Source of the DNA: Pseudomonas orientalis
Lineage (GTDB): Bacteria > Pseudomonadota > Gammaproteobacteria > Pseudomonadales > Pseudomonadaceae
Assembly (NCBI RefSeq): GCF_002934065.1
Contig: NZ_CP018049.1
Coordinates: 2,416,501-2,480,500, forward strand
Reading direction: 5' to 3'
Length of the DNA stretch: 64,000 nt
This document shows positions 17,436-26,811 of this stretch, piece by piece. The notes beneath the pieces were generated by a model, which saw nothing but the letters and a program-made list of their open reading frames with translations, was not told where the DNA came from and did not search any database. Both the position numbers and the translations under genes were made by a program. Positions within the stretch are counted from its first letter, which is position 1. Each line of letters opens with the position of its first letter.

Positions 17436-18845
17436 ATGAAAATTTCTACACTCGCGTTGTCCATCGGCACCGCCGTACTTGCACAACAGGCCTATGCCGA
17501 TGACTTCGGCCTTGGCGCGCTCGGCACCGGCAACGGGCATAGCGGCTTTCTCGAAGACAGCCACGCGGCCGTCAGTTCACGAACCATGTACTACAGCGCG
17601 GACAACCGCTCGGGCAGCAATAACGACCTGCGTGAAGCCGCGACCATGCTGCGCTTTGACTACAAGTCCGGCTACACCCAAGGCACCCTGGGCGTCGGTT
17701 TCGACGTCCTGGCCTTCGGTGCCTTGCGCCTCGACGGTGGCGATGGGCATACCGCAGGGCCGGGCCTTGCCGGCAACGGCAACAGCTTTTTCCCGACCAA
17801 AAACAACGGCACTGAGCCTGCCGATTCTTTTGGTCGCGCCGCGGGTAACGTGAAATTCCGTATCTCCCAGACGGAATTGCACGTCGGCGGCGGCCTTGCG
17901 CCCGTGTTGCCGATCCTGGTTTCCAACGACAGCCGTGTGGCGCCGCAGACCTTTGACGGGGGCATCCTCACTTCCAACGACATTCCCAATGTCACCTTTA
18001 CCGGCGGTGAGTTGAATCGCGTCGAGGGCCGCGCCTCCAGCAACTCCACGGGTTTGAGCGTGGCCGGTGGTACACGGGACAGCGACAGCTTCAAATTCGG
18101 TGGCGTGGACTACAAACCGTTTGGTTCTTCCGACAACGTGGTCGCGAAAAACCTGACGTTGCAGTACTACTACGCGCAACTGCAAGACTTCTACACACAG
18201 AACTACGCGGGCCTGGTGCATGTGCTGCCACTGGGCAACGACCAATCCTTCAAGACCGACCTGCGCTACTTCGACAGCCGCAGCGACGGCAAGAACGGCG
18301 AGAGCGGTTACCAGTTCAACAACAATGGCGGCTATGCCCGGCATGCCAACGAAGTGGACAACAAAACCTACAGCGCCGCCTTCACCTACCAACTGGGCGG
18401 CAGCAGCCTGATGCTCGGTCATATTGGCGTGGGTGATGACGGCGGTTTTGTATGGGTCAACCAGGGCAGCCTTGCCGATCCCCACGCCCAGGGCGCCGGT
18501 GGCAGCGACTTCTACCTGTTCACCGATGCGGTGGTCGGGCAGTTTTCCCGTGCGGGCGAGCAGGTCAACTTCGGCCAGTATGCGTATGACTTCAAGGCCT
18601 ACGTGCCAGGCCTGAAAGCCTCGGTTGCCTACCTCAACGGCAGCGATATCAAGTCCAAGGTCGCCGGCGGCCCTGACCAGAAAGAAAACGAAACCGATCT
18701 GCGCTTGGACTACGTGGTGCAAGCCGGCCCCCTCAAAGGCTTTGGGACCACCTTGCGCACCGGTACCTACCACGGCAAAAACACCGGCACCGCCGACCAG
18801 GACCAGACTCGCCTGATCTTTAACTACACGTACGCCATCTTCTAA
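17436..18845 (+). CDS. OprD-family outer-membrane porin
   Basis: A 469-residue outer-membrane channel. The signal peptide is MKISTLALSIGTAVLAQQAYA, followed by the OprD opening DDFGLGALGTGNGHSGFLEDS-like region and alternating aromatic beta strands, ending in a terminal Phe (NYTYAIF), the usual signal for outer-membrane insertion. OprD/OccD/OccK proteins take up basic amino acids or small carboxylates; the substrate cannot be fixed from sequence. Its position opposite hglS makes an amino- or dicarboxylic acid reasonable. Confidence 0.9.
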   Translation: MKISTLALSIGTAVLAQQAYADDFGLGALGTGNGHSGFLEDSHAAVSSRTMYYSADNRSGSNNDLREAATMLRFDYKSGYTQGTLGVGFDVLAFGALRLDGGDGHTAGPGLAGNGNSFFPTKNNGTEPADSFGRAAGNVKFRISQTELHVGGGLAPVLPILVSNDSRVAPQTFDGGILTSNDIPNVTFTGGELNRVEGRASSNSTGLSVAGGTRDSDSFKFGGVDYKPFGSSDNVVAKNLTLQYYYAQLQDFYTQNYAGLVHVLPLGNDQSFKTDLRYFDSRSDGKNGESGYQFNNNGGYARHANEVDNKTYSAAFTYQLGGSSLMLGHIGVGDDGGFVWVNQGSLADPHAQGAGGSDFYLFTDAVVGQFSRAGEQVNFGQYAYDFKAYVPGLKASVAYLNGSDIKSKVAGGPDQKENETDLRLDYVVQAGPLKGFGTTLRTGTYHGKNTGTADQDQTRLIFNYTYAIF

Positions 18846-18914
18846 GTCTTCATGTGCATCCGGGCATCATTGGGTTCTACACTGCTGCTCACCCGGCAGG
18901 CGATGGAGGACTCA

Positions 18915-21551
18915 ATGACGGCCACACCCACACACCCGATTCTCGCCACCCTCGAAGGCCAGCGCCTGGCGACAGCGGATGCCGAGCGCTGGCGCGAGTG
19001 GGGACCGTACCTGAGTGAACGCCAATGGGGCACCGTGCGCGAGGACTACAGCGCCGACGGCGACGCCTGGGCCTATTTCCCCCATGAACATGCACGCAGC
19101 CGCGCCTACCGTTGGGGCGAGGATGGCCTGGCCGGTTTCAGCGACAAGGCGCAACGCTGGTGCCTGGGCCTGGCGCTGTGGAACGAGCGCGACGCGATCC
19201 TCAAGGAACGCCTGTTCGGCCTCGACAATGCCGAGGGCAATCACGGTGAAGACGTCAAGGAACTGTACTTTTTCGTCGATGGCGTGCCGAGCCATGCCTA
19301 CATGCGCATGCTCTACAAATATCCCCATGGGGCGTTTCCCTACGCCGACCTGATCGCCGAAAACGCCCGTCGCGGGCTGGATGACACCGAGTATGAAATC
19401 CTCGATACCGGTGTGTTCGACGACAACCGCTACTGCGACGTCAGCGTTGAGTACGCCAAGCATCAACCCGATGATATTTTCATGCGCATCACCGTGCACA
19501 ACCGTTCGGAACAACCCACGCGCCTGCAGGTGCTGCCCCAGCTATGGGCACGTAATGACTGGAGCTGGACCTTCGACGCACCCAGGCCCGGCTTGAGCCT
19601 GGACGGCGACCGCGTGCTGGCCCGCCACCATGAACTGGATGATCGACAGCTCAGCGCCTGGGGCCAGGACGGTGTGGAATGGCTGTTCTGCGAAAACCAG
19701 ACCAATGTCACCAGGCTGGGTGGGCCGTCGGCGCCGGGGCCATTCAAGGACGGCATCAACGACTACGTGGTGGGCGGCGTTCAAGGCGCGATTCGCCGGG
19801 ACGCAGGCACCAAGGTTGCCGCGCGATTCTGCCTGGAGCTGGCGGGGCAGGAACGCAAAATCCTGTACCTGCGCTTCGCCCCTGCCGGCGCGCCCGAGGT
19901 CAACGCGCGCAAACTGTTCGAACAGCGGCGCCAGGAGGCGGACGACTTTTACGCGGCGCTGCAGCAAGGCATCGCCGATGACGATGCACGCAATGTGCAG
20001 CGCCAGGCCCTGGCCGGTTTGTTGTGGTCCAAGCAGCTGTACTATTTCGACGTCAACCAGTGGCTCGACGGTGATCCGGCCCAGCCTGCGCCGCCGCCCG
20101 AGCGCCTGCATAACCGCAATACCCATTGGCGGCACCTGTCCAACTTCGACATCCTCTCCATGCCCGATACCTGGGAGTACCCGTGGTACGCCTCGTGGGA
20201 CCAGGGCTTCCAGGCGGTGGCGATGGCGCTGATCGATCCGGGCTACGCCAAGCAACAGCTGTTACTGCTGGTAAAGGACCGCTTCATGCACCCCAACGGC
20301 CAATTGCCGGCGTATGAGTGGCGCTTCGACGATGCCAACCCGCCCGTGCATGCCTGGGCCAGTTGGCGCGTGTATCAGCAGGACAAGGCGTTGACCGGTG
20401 TCGGCGACCTGGATTTTCTGGAGCGGATCTTCCACAAGCTGCTGCTGAACTTTTCCTGGTGGGTCAACCGCAAGGACGCCGAGGGCCGCAACCTGTTCCA
20501 GGGTGGTTTCCTGGGGCTGGACAATATTGCCTTGTTCGACCGCTCGGCCGCGTTGCCGGCGGGCTACCAGTTGGATCAGGCCGACGGCACCGCCTGGGTC
20601 GCGGCCTACGCCCTGGACCTGATGCGCATCGGGCTGGAGCTGGCCAAGCGCAATGTCGTGTACGTGGACATTGCGGTGAAGTTCTTCGAGCATTTCCTCT
20701 ATATCGCCGGCGCCATCAATCGCGTCGACGACAGCGCCGAAGGCCTGTGGGATGAGCAGGACCTGTTCTTCTACGACGTACTGCACCGTCCCGACGGCCA
20801 GAGCGAACCGGTGCGCCTGCGCTCCATCGTCGGGCTGATGCCGTTGTTTGCCGTGCTGGTGCTGGAGCAGCGCGAACATGAAGGCCTGGATGGATTGCGC
20901 GAACGGCTGCTGGGCTTCATGCGTCATCGGCCGGACCTGGCCAAACTGGTCTCGCGCTGGAACGAGCCGGGGCAGGGCAATCGTCTGCTGTTGGCGTTGC
21001 TGCGGGGCGAGCGCACCAAGGACTTGCTGCGCCGCATGCTGGATGACAATGAGTTCCTGTCGGCCTTTGGGGTGCGCTCCTTGTCCAAGGCCTTCGCCGA
21101 GCAACCCCTGGCGCTGAAGATGAATGGCGACACCCTGTGCGCCAGCTACCAGCCCGGCGAATCCGACTCACGCCTGTACGGCGGCAACTCCAACTGGCGC
21201 GGGCCGTTGTGGATGCCGGTGAACTACATGCTGATCGAATCGCTGCGCGAGTTTCACCGCTACTACGCGGATAATTTCTCGGTGGAGTACCCCACGGGCA
21301 GCGGTTATCTGGCGTCCCTTGAGGAAGTGGCAAACAGCCTCGGCCAGCGCCTCACGCGCTTGTTTCTACGCGATGAAAACGGCCTGCGTCCTTCGATGGC
21401 GGGGTATGCGCAATTGGAAGCGGACCCGGCCAGTCGCGATCTGGTGTTGTTCCATGAGTATTTCCACGGCGAAACCGGGCGTGGCCTGGGGGCGTCGCAT
21501 CAGACGGGGTGGAGTGCGTTGGTGGCGTTGTTGCTGCAGCCGAAAAGCTAA
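18915..21551 (+). CDS. GH63-type cytoplasmic glucosidase
   Basis: An 878-residue protein of the (alpha/alpha)6-barrel glycoside hydrolase group usually annotated as glucosidase (MGH1/GH63-like). Recognisable segments are SMPDTWEYPWYASWDQGFQAV-like around residue 415-435, DRFMHPNGQLPAYEW near 455, and a C-terminal YGGNSNWRGPLWMPVNY. No signal peptide, so cytoplasmic. ATG 18915 has GGAGGA at 18905-18910; ATG 18903 and the start at 18852 have no such site. The natural substrate is unknown; a glucose-containing disaccharide or compatible solute is possible. Confidence 0.82.
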   Translation: MTATPTHPILATLEGQRLATADAERWREWGPYLSERQWGTVREDYSADGDAWAYFPHEHARSRAYRWGEDGLAGFSDKAQRWCLGLALWNERDAILKERLFGLDNAEGNHGEDVKELYFFVDGVPSHAYMRMLYKYPHGAFPYADLIAENARRGLDDTEYEILDTGVFDDNRYCDVSVEYAKHQPDDIFMRITVHNRSEQPTRLQVLPQLWARNDWSWTFDAPRPGLSLDGDRVLARHHELDDRQLSAWGQDGVEWLFCENQTNVTRLGGPSAPGPFKDGINDYVVGGVQGAIRRDAGTKVAARFCLELAGQERKILYLRFAPAGAPEVNARKLFEQRRQEADDFYAALQQGIADDDARNVQRQALAGLLWSKQLYYFDVNQWLDGDPAQPAPPPERLHNRNTHWRHLSNFDILSMPDTWEYPWYASWDQGFQAVAMALIDPGYAKQQLLLLVKDRFMHPNGQLPAYEWRFDDANPPVHAWASWRVYQQDKALTGVGDLDFLERIFHKLLLNFSWWVNRKDAEGRNLFQGGFLGLDNIALFDRSAALPAGYQLDQADGTAWVAAYALDLMRIGLELAKRNVVYVDIAVKFFEHFLYIAGAINRVDDSAEGLWDEQDLFFYDVLHRPDGQSEPVRLRSIVGLMPLFAVLVLEQREHEGLDGLRERLLGFMRHRPDLAKLVSRWNEPGQGNRLLLALLRGERTKDLLRRMLDDNEFLSAFGVRSLSKAFAEQPLALKMNGDTLCASYQPGESDSRLYGGNSNWRGPLWMPVNYMLIESLREFHRYYADNFSVEYPTGSGYLASLEEVANSLGQRLTRLFLRDENGLRPSMAGYAQLEADPASRDLVLFHEYFHGETGRGLGASHQTGWSALVALLLQPKS

Positions 21552-21574
21552 GCCGTACCACTGACTCGCTTTTC

Positions 21575-21606
21575 TGTGGGAGCTGCATTGCTTGCGACAA
21601 TGCAGG
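21575..21606. repeat. Degenerate REP-like fragment
   Basis: TGTGGGAGCTGCATTGCTTG followed by CGACAATGCAG resembles a single arm of a common Pseudomonas repeat (TGTGGGAGC followed by a GCTTG core). It lies between the glucosidase stop and the next gene. Confidence 0.4.
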
Positions 21607-21677
21607 CAAAAAATCCCGCCACCAAAAGGCTTGAATCAGGTAGATTCGCCGGCCTTACCCTTACAAGGATGTAGATC

Positions 21678-22307
21678 ATGGCAAACCTTGCCATCGTTTC
21701 AAGCCCTGCCAACCTGCTGGGCGCATTGCTGGTCAGCGCCGCTGCGTTGCTCGCCTGCCTGCCGGTTGGCAGCGCCGGTGCACAGGAGCTGAGGGCAATG
21801 TGCCTGGCATGCGATGTCGGCTTTGCGACCGATGCGACTAAATGGGTTAAGAACGGCATGTACCGTCTTGACGCAGTGACGCTGACGGATGACGAAAAGG
21901 AGATGGGTGCAGAAGCCGACGAGAAACGCAAAATGACCCGGATCAAACCTTTGGTTCTGGGCATTGATGAAAATGATGCGTTGGTTCAGGCAAGCGTAGA
22001 CGCAATCGATGCCATGGGTAATTCCGGACGCGATAGCACTGTATTGGAGCAGCAGTGGCCCGACCTGACTCGTCGTGCGCGGTACGCGTACAGTCTTTTT
22101 ATGGCTGAAGATCAACCTGTGGACTTTTATAAAGTCTATGTGCGGGTAGGTCGCAATCAATACATGGTGACGGTTGGCCGGGACGTGGAGAGCGGCGAAT
22201 TCAAGATGAGACCGGGCCATTGGCGGTTCCTCAATGAATACGGCAACCCGGGTTCGCCAGAAGAAGTGGCGCAGTTTAAAAAAGTCGAAGCCGCTGCTGG
22301 GCGTTGA
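21678..22307 (+). CDS. Hypothetical exported protein
   Basis: A 209-residue protein I do not recognise. It begins with a hydrophobic signal sequence ending near GSAGAQ (about residue 36), followed by MCLACDVGFATD, whose two cysteines could form a disulfide or bind a metal. The rest is soluble and mixed in composition, with a C-terminal HWRFLNEYGNPGS. AAGGATG precedes ATG 21678. Base composition is lower in GC than its neighbours, a possible sign of later arrival. It is followed by a strong stem at 22335-22354. Confidence 0.7.
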   Translation: MANLAIVSSPANLLGALLVSAAALLACLPVGSAGAQELRAMCLACDVGFATDATKWVKNGMYRLDAVTLTDDEKEMGAEADEKRKMTRIKPLVLGIDENDALVQASVDAIDAMGNSGRDSTVLEQQWPDLTRRARYAYSLFMAEDQPVDFYKVYVRVGRNQYMVTVGRDVESGEFKMRPGHWRFLNEYGNPGSPEEVAQFKKVEAAAGR

Positions 22308-22334
22308 TAACGAGGCTTGGGCCAGAAATGAAAA

Positions 22335-22354
22335 ATCCCGCCGGAAGGCGGGAT
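22335..22354 (+). terminator. Stem-loop after the 21678 gene (first terminator copy)
   Basis: ATCCCGCC, GGAA, GGCGGGAT makes an 8-bp stem with a GNRA-like loop 28 bases after the stop codon. The T-run expected after it is missing here but present after a second copy at 22520-22541. Confidence 0.65.
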
Positions 22355-22382
22355 GCTGTTCGGTTAAGCGTACATCGCCCTC

Positions 22383-22495
22383 TGTAGGAGCGAGCTTGCT
22401 CGCGAAAAACGTCAACGATAACGCGTGTTTCCTGATTGAACGCGACGCCTGTGGTTTTTCGCGAGCAAGAGCTAGGCGCCCCCCTCGCTCCTACA
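22383..22495. repeat. REP pair, GAGCGAGCTTGCTCGC family, one arm interrupted
   Basis: The left arm is TGTAGGAGCGAGCTTGCTCG. The right arm reads TTCGCGAGCAAG, then about 15 extra bases including GAGCTAGGCGCCCCC, then CTCGCTCCTACA, so it is split. The pair lies between two copies of CGCCGGAAGGCGGGAT. Confidence 0.8.
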
Positions 22496-22519
22496 AAAAG
22501 CCTTAACTGAACGACATTA

Positions 22520-22541
22520 CGCCGGAAGGCGGGATTTTTTT
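22520..22541 (+). terminator. Second terminator copy with T-run
   Basis: CGCCGGAAGGCGGGAT repeats the first stem-loop's right portion and is followed by seven Ts. It has lost the outer left arm, so its stem is short. It lies just past the 3' end of the minus-strand SCP2 gene. Confidence 0.5.
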
Positions 22542-22554
22542 GAGCGCGGCGTTA

Positions 22555-22869
22555 TCAGGCCGGGAACAGCTCGCTCAGCTTCATCGCCAGCATCATGTCG
22601 CCTTCGGTGCGCAGTTTGCCGCCCATGAAGGCCTGCATGCCGTCGGTGGAACCGTCGACGATGCCTTTCAGGGTTTCGCTGTCCATGACCAGGGTCACTT
22701 GGGCGTCCGGGTTTTCGCCTTCCTGCAGTTCGCAGGTCTTGTCCTTGACCACCAGCGAGAAATTCTTGGTGTCGTCGATACGGAAACCGAATACCAGGTC
22801 CAAGCCTTCGGCAGCGCTTGGGTTGAATTTGGCTTTCATTGCTTCTACGGCTTTAGCTACGTCAGTCAT
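22555..22869 (-). CDS. SCP2 sterol-binding domain protein
   Basis: A 104-residue single-domain SCP2 protein, a small lipid-binding fold, with the typical DLVFGFRIDDTKNFSLVVKD and MDSETLKGIVDGSTDGMQAFMGGKL-like core. No signal peptide; cytoplasmic. AAGGAT precedes ATG 22869. In bacteria the ligand is generally unknown. It is followed on the same strand by a histidine phosphatase 56 bases upstream, which could be co-transcribed. Confidence 0.85.
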   Translation of the reverse strand: MTDVAKAVEAMKAKFNPSAAEGLDLVFGFRIDDTKNFSLVVKDKTCELQEGENPDAQVTLVMDSETLKGIVDGSTDGMQAFMGGKLRTEGDMMLAMKLSELFPA

Positions 22870-22925
22870 GGTTTCGATCCTTAAGGGTAGAGTCCAGTGA
22901 CCTTGGGGTCACGGTTGGCCGCAGT

Positions 22926-23636
22926 TCATCGGAAAGTGATCAACTGCGGCGCCTTCAACAGCTGCAAGTGGGCATGACTGTTGAAGGAAGCCAGCGCCAC
23001 CTCGCGACCACGGAATTTGAGCTGGTTGAGCGAGGTGTTGACAATTTGCCAGTTCAGTTCGAACGCCTGGGCGACCGGCATTCGGGTAATCAGGTGGAGC
23101 AGGGCGGTGATGGTGCCGCCAGAGGTGAACACTGCGATCCTGTGGGCGTTGTCGGCTGCTTCAAGGATGCGCTGCAAGCCGGCCTCGACACGCTCGACAA
23201 ACCCCTGCCAGCTTTCCAGCCCCGGTGGGTCGTAGGTGCCGGCCAGCCAGCGCTCGATAATCAGGGCGAAGATGCGCTGGAATTCGCTGCGGTTCTGCGC
23301 GCCATTGCGCAGGATGTGCATGGCGTTGGGTTCGGCGCCAAGGAGATCGGGGAGCAGGCCGCGAATGATCGCCTCGCCGTCGAATTCGTTGAACGCGCTG
23401 TCGATTTCCAGGGGCGGCACCGGCAGGCCGAGGGCGCTGTATTGATCGAACGCGGCGGTGGCAGTGTGCTGCTGACGGCGCAGATCACCCGACAGGCAGC
23501 GATCGAATGTCAGCCCCAGGTCGGCCAGGTGGCGACCGAGTATCTGGGCCTGTTCCACGCCGACGGGCGACAGGACGTCATAGTCGTCTGCACCGAAGGA
23601 GGCCTGGCCATGTCGAATCAGGTAGATGCTGCCCAC
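22926..23636 (-). CDS. Histidine phosphatase family protein
   Basis: A 236-residue phosphoglycerate mutase-like phosphatase. The catalytic RHG is in YLIRHGQAS at the N-terminus, Glu in FNEFDGE near residue 90, and the second histidine is expected around residue 170-190, where VFTSGGTITALLH has Ser/Gly in place of the usual GH pair. That is unusual and might lower activity. The start is GTG at 23636, since no ATG gives the RHG motif its normal position. The substrate is unknown. Confidence 0.85.
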   Translation of the reverse strand: MGSIYLIRHGQASFGADDYDVLSPVGVEQAQILGRHLADLGLTFDRCLSGDLRRQQHTATAAFDQYSALGLPVPPLEIDSAFNEFDGEAIIRGLLPDLLGAEPNAMHILRNGAQNRSEFQRIFALIIERWLAGTYDPPGLESWQGFVERVEAGLQRILEAADNAHRIAVFTSGGTITALLHLITRMPVAQAFELNWQIVNTSLNQLKFRGREVALASFNSHAHLQLLKAPQLITFR

Positions 23637-23828
23637 GTCCGTTTTCCCGGTACGTTGAAAGTCTGGCGAGGTTATGAGGATGCCCGCGAGCTGTCAATGA
23701 AAAAACATACGCTTGTTTTAAAAGCTCGTTAGAGGTGCGCTGGTGGCGGTTTGGGCACTGGTCCGCAGGCATTGGCGCCGGTATGCTGGGCCATCCGCGC
23801 CCGGCGCAGTGCATTCTTAAGGAGACAT

Positions 23829-24854
23829 ATGGATTTTTTGGCCGAATACGCGAGCTTTCTGGCGAAGACTGTCACTCTGGTGGTCGCTATTCTGGTGGTG
23901 CTGATCAGCTTCGCGGCCCTGCGCAGCAAAGGGCGTCGTAAAGCCGCCGGCCAGTTGCAGGTCAGCAAGCTGAACGATTTCTACAAAAGCCTGCGCGAGC
24001 GCCTGGAATCGACCCTGCTCGACAAGGACCAGCTCAAGGCCCTGCGCAAATCCGAAAGCAAGGCCGAAAAAAAGCAGGGCAAGAGCAAGCCTGAGGCCAA
24101 GCCACGGGTGTTCGTGCTGGATTTCGACGGTGACATCAAGGCCTCGGCCACCGAAAGCCTGCGCCATGAAATCACCGCACTGCTGAGTCTGGCAACTTCC
24201 AAGGATGAAGTGGTGCTGCGCCTGGAAAGTGGCGGCGGCATGGTGCACAGCTACGGCCTGGCGTCGTCGCAACTGGCGCGTATTCGTCAGGCGGGCGTGC
24301 CGCTGACCGTGTGCATCGACAAGGTTGCGGCCAGCGGCGGCTACATGATGGCGTGTATTGGTGAAAAGATTATCAGTGCCCCATTCGCCATCCTCGGTTC
24401 CATCGGCGTGGTTGCGCAGTTGCCCAACGTCAACCGCCTGTTGAAAAAGCACGATATCGACTTCGAAGTGCTGACCGCCGGCGAATACAAACGCACCCTC
24501 ACGGTGTTTGGCGAAAACACCGAAAAGGGCCGCGAAAAGTTTCAGGAAGACCTGGATATCACGCACCAGCTGTTCAAGAACTTCGTCTCGCGTTATCGCC
24601 CGCAGTTGGCGATTGACGAGGTCGCCACCGGGGAAGTGTGGTTGGGTGTTGCCGCCCTCGACAAGCAATTGGTCGACGAACTGCAGACCAGCGACGAGTA
24701 TCTGGCCACCAAAGCCAAAACCGCCGAAGTGTTCCATCTGCACTATGCCGAGCGTAAGAGCTTGCAGGAGCGTGTAGGGCTGGCGGCCAGCGGTTCGGTG
24801 GATCGGGTGTTGCTGACCTGGTGGAGCCGGTTGACCCAGCAACGGTTCTGGTAA
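23829..24854 (+). CDS. sohB: SohB-type S49 inner-membrane protease
   Basis: A 341-residue protein with an N-terminal membrane span (about residues 8-30), a charged linker and a signal-peptide-peptidase-like S49 domain. The catalytic serine is in VAASGGYMMAC near residue 178 and the lysine in EYKRTLTVFGEN near residue 230, the family's Ser-Lys dyad. GGAGA lies 4-8 bases before ATG 23829. It should degrade small membrane-associated peptides at the periplasmic face. An upstream frame from 23751 lacks similarity. Confidence 0.92.
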   Translation: MDFLAEYASFLAKTVTLVVAILVVLISFAALRSKGRRKAAGQLQVSKLNDFYKSLRERLESTLLDKDQLKALRKSESKAEKKQGKSKPEAKPRVFVLDFDGDIKASATESLRHEITALLSLATSKDEVVLRLESGGGMVHSYGLASSQLARIRQAGVPLTVCIDKVAASGGYMMACIGEKIISAPFAILGSIGVVAQLPNVNRLLKKHDIDFEVLTAGEYKRTLTVFGENTEKGREKFQEDLDITHQLFKNFVSRYRPQLAIDEVATGEVWLGVAALDKQLVDELQTSDEYLATKAKTAEVFHLHYAERKSLQERVGLAASGSVDRVLLTWWSRLTQQRFW

Positions 24855-24883
24855 CCCGCTTCTGAAAACACCAGTGAACCCAA

Positions 24884-24970
24884 TGTGGGAGGGGCTTGCT
24901 CCCGATAGCGGTGTATCAGCCAGCTTTCTGTTGACTGACACCCTGCTATCGGGAGCAAGCCCCGTCCCAT
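24884..24970. repeat. REP pair after sohB
   Basis: Facing arms GTGGGAGGGGCTTGCTCCCG and CGGGAGCAAGCCCCGTCCCA, about 30 bases past the sohB stop. The remaining sequence to 25242 is an AT-rich then C-rich leader of the TerC gene in which I see no clear structure. Confidence 0.85.
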
Positions 24971-25242
24971 ATTGGGTTTGTATAGGTGAGAAACGACAGG
25001 TTTTGTAATAGTTTTGCTCTGTGGGAATTTTGTGTTTGGGCTGTAGGATTCAAGTCCTTTTGTTATTTCAGGATTTGCATGAACGCCCTCTCGGAGCCCC
25101 CCAGTCGTCTTTCCCCAAGACACCCGCTGTCGTTGTTCCCGCTCAAACACCCCGTATTTCGTCGACTAACCTTGTCCCGGTCCAATGACCGCGCTTTGCC
25201 GTGTCCGGCATTCTGAACAATCTGAATACAGAGAACCCATAG

Positions 25243-26811
25243 ATGGAATGGTTAGCGGATCCAACGGCGTGGCTCGGCCTGGCGACCTTGATTGTGCTGG
25301 AACTGGTGCTGGGCATCGACAACCTGGTGTTTATTGCGATCCTGGCGGACAAGCTGCCGCCGGAGCAGCGCGACCGTGCGCGGCTGATCGGTTTGTCCCT
25401 CGCCTTGCTGATGCGCCTGGGCCTGCTGGCGAGCATTTCCTGGTTGGTGACGCTGACCCAGCCACTGTTCGAGGTGTTCGACAAGAGCTTCTCCGGACGT
25501 GACCTGATCATGCTGTTTGGCGGTGTGTTCCTGTTGTTCAAGGCCACCATGGAGCTGCATGAGCGTCTGGAAGGGCATGTGGCCCAGCACAAAGGTAACG
25601 TGGCGTATGCGATGTTCTGGCCGATCGTGGCGCAGATCGTGGTGCTCGATGCGGTGTTCTCCCTGGATGCGGTGATTACCGCCGTGGGCATGGTCGATGA
25701 GCTGGCGGTGATGATGATCGCGGTGATCGTGTCCATCGGCCTGATGATCGTGGCGAGCAAACCGCTGACCCGCTTCGTCAACGCCCACCCGACGGTGATC
25801 ATGCTGTGCCTGGGCTTTTTGATGATGATCGGCTTCGCGCTGACTGCCGAAGGCCTGGGCTTTCATATCCCCAAAGGCTACCTCTATGCGGCGATCGGCT
25901 TCTCGATTCTGATTGAAGTGTTCAACCAGATCGCCCGTTCGCGGCGCAAGAAGTCGGCGCAAGGCGTATTGCCGGTGCGTGAGCGCACCGCCCACGCGGT
26001 GATGCGCCTGCTCGGCGGTCGCGGCCTGGCGGTGGAGGAGGTCGGTGAAGAGGTGGCCGACCTGCTGGACGCGTCGGATGCTGCGCAAGGTCCGTTGTTC
26101 GATCGACGCGAGCGCGTGATGATCAGTGGTGTGCTGCAACTGGCTGAACGCCCGATCCGCACGCTGATGACGCCACGGGCCAAGGTCGACTGTATCGATC
26201 TGGCGGACGATCCCGAGAGCATCCGCCTGAAACTGATGCACTCGTCCTACTCGCGGCTGCCGTTGATCCGTAACGGCGCGGTGGATGAGCCCTTGGGTTT
26301 CGTGCACAAAAAGGAATTGCTCAAGGAATACCTGGCCGGCAACGAGCCGAATCTTGCGCATCTGGCGCGCCGTGCGATCAACCTGCTGGAGAGCTTTTCG
26401 ATCCTCAACGCCCTGGAACAGATGCGTCAGGAATCCACGCACATCGCCTTTGTGATCAACGAATTCGGCGATTTTATGGGGGTGTTAAGCATGACCGACA
26501 TCCTGGAGTCCATCGCCGGTGAATTGCCGGACGCCAGTGAAATCGAGGGTCCGGATATCGTCGAGGAAGGCGACGGTTTTCGTGCCAGTGGCGCCTTGAA
26601 CCTGAGCCAGGTCGGTCAGCGCACCGGCTTCAAGGCCGTGGCTACCGAGGATTATCAGACACTGGCTGGCCTGCTGATGAGCCTGCTCGATCGTCTGCCG
26701 GTGGTAGGCGATAGTCTGGAACATCAAGGCTGGCGATTGACGGTGGCCGCGGTTGAAGAGCGTCGGGTGACGCAGGTGGTCTTGCAGCCTTGCTCCGGTC
26801 AAAGCGACTGA
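25243..26811 (+). CDS. TerC/CBS/CorC membrane protein (YoaE type)
   Basis: A 522-residue inner-membrane protein. The TerC domain has about seven spans (residues 1-220) with the acidic motif [13 protein letters not shown] and a second [15 protein letters not shown], both typical of metal-linked TerC proteins. A CBS pair (about 300-425) and a CorC/HlyC domain (about 440-518) follow. TerC proteins have been tied to manganese or calcium export and redox protection; the CBS pair suggests nucleotide control. The C-terminal 57 codons overlap antisense with the thioredoxin-like gene. No manganese riboswitch is recognisable in the leader. Confidence 0.9.
   Translation: MEWLADPTAWLGLATLIVLELVLGIDNLVFIAILADKLPPEQRDRARLIGLSLALLMRLGLLASISWLVTLTQPLFEVFDKSFSGRDLIMLFGGVFLLFKATMELHERLEGHVAQHKGNVAYAMFWPIVAQIVVLDAVFSLDAVITAVGMVDELAVMMIAVIVSIGLMIVASKPLTRFVNAHPTVIMLCLGFLMMIGFALTAEGLGFHIPKGYLYAAIGFSILIEVFNQIARSRRKKSAQGVLPVRERTAHAVMRLLGGRGLAVEEVGEEVADLLDASDAAQGPLFDRRERVMISGVLQLAERPIRTLMTPRAKVDCIDLADDPESIRLKLMHSSYSRLPLIRNGAVDEPLGFVHKKELLKEYLAGNEPNLAHLARRAINLLESFSILNALEQMRQESTHIAFVINEFGDFMGVLSMTDILESIAGELPDASEIEGPDIVEEGDGFRASGALNLSQVGQRTGFKAVATEDYQTLAGLLMSLLDRLPVVGDSLEHQGWRLTVAAVEERRVTQVVLQPCSGQSD

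Noticed and set aside
24986..25216. A 76-codon frame in the TerC leader
   Set aside because: Spans an AT-rich then Pro/Arg-rich stretch with no ribosome site and no family resemblance.
24971..25242. A manganese-type (yybP-ykoY) riboswitch before the TerC gene
   Set aside because: Some TerC genes have one, but I could not find the paired stems or conserved loop bases here.
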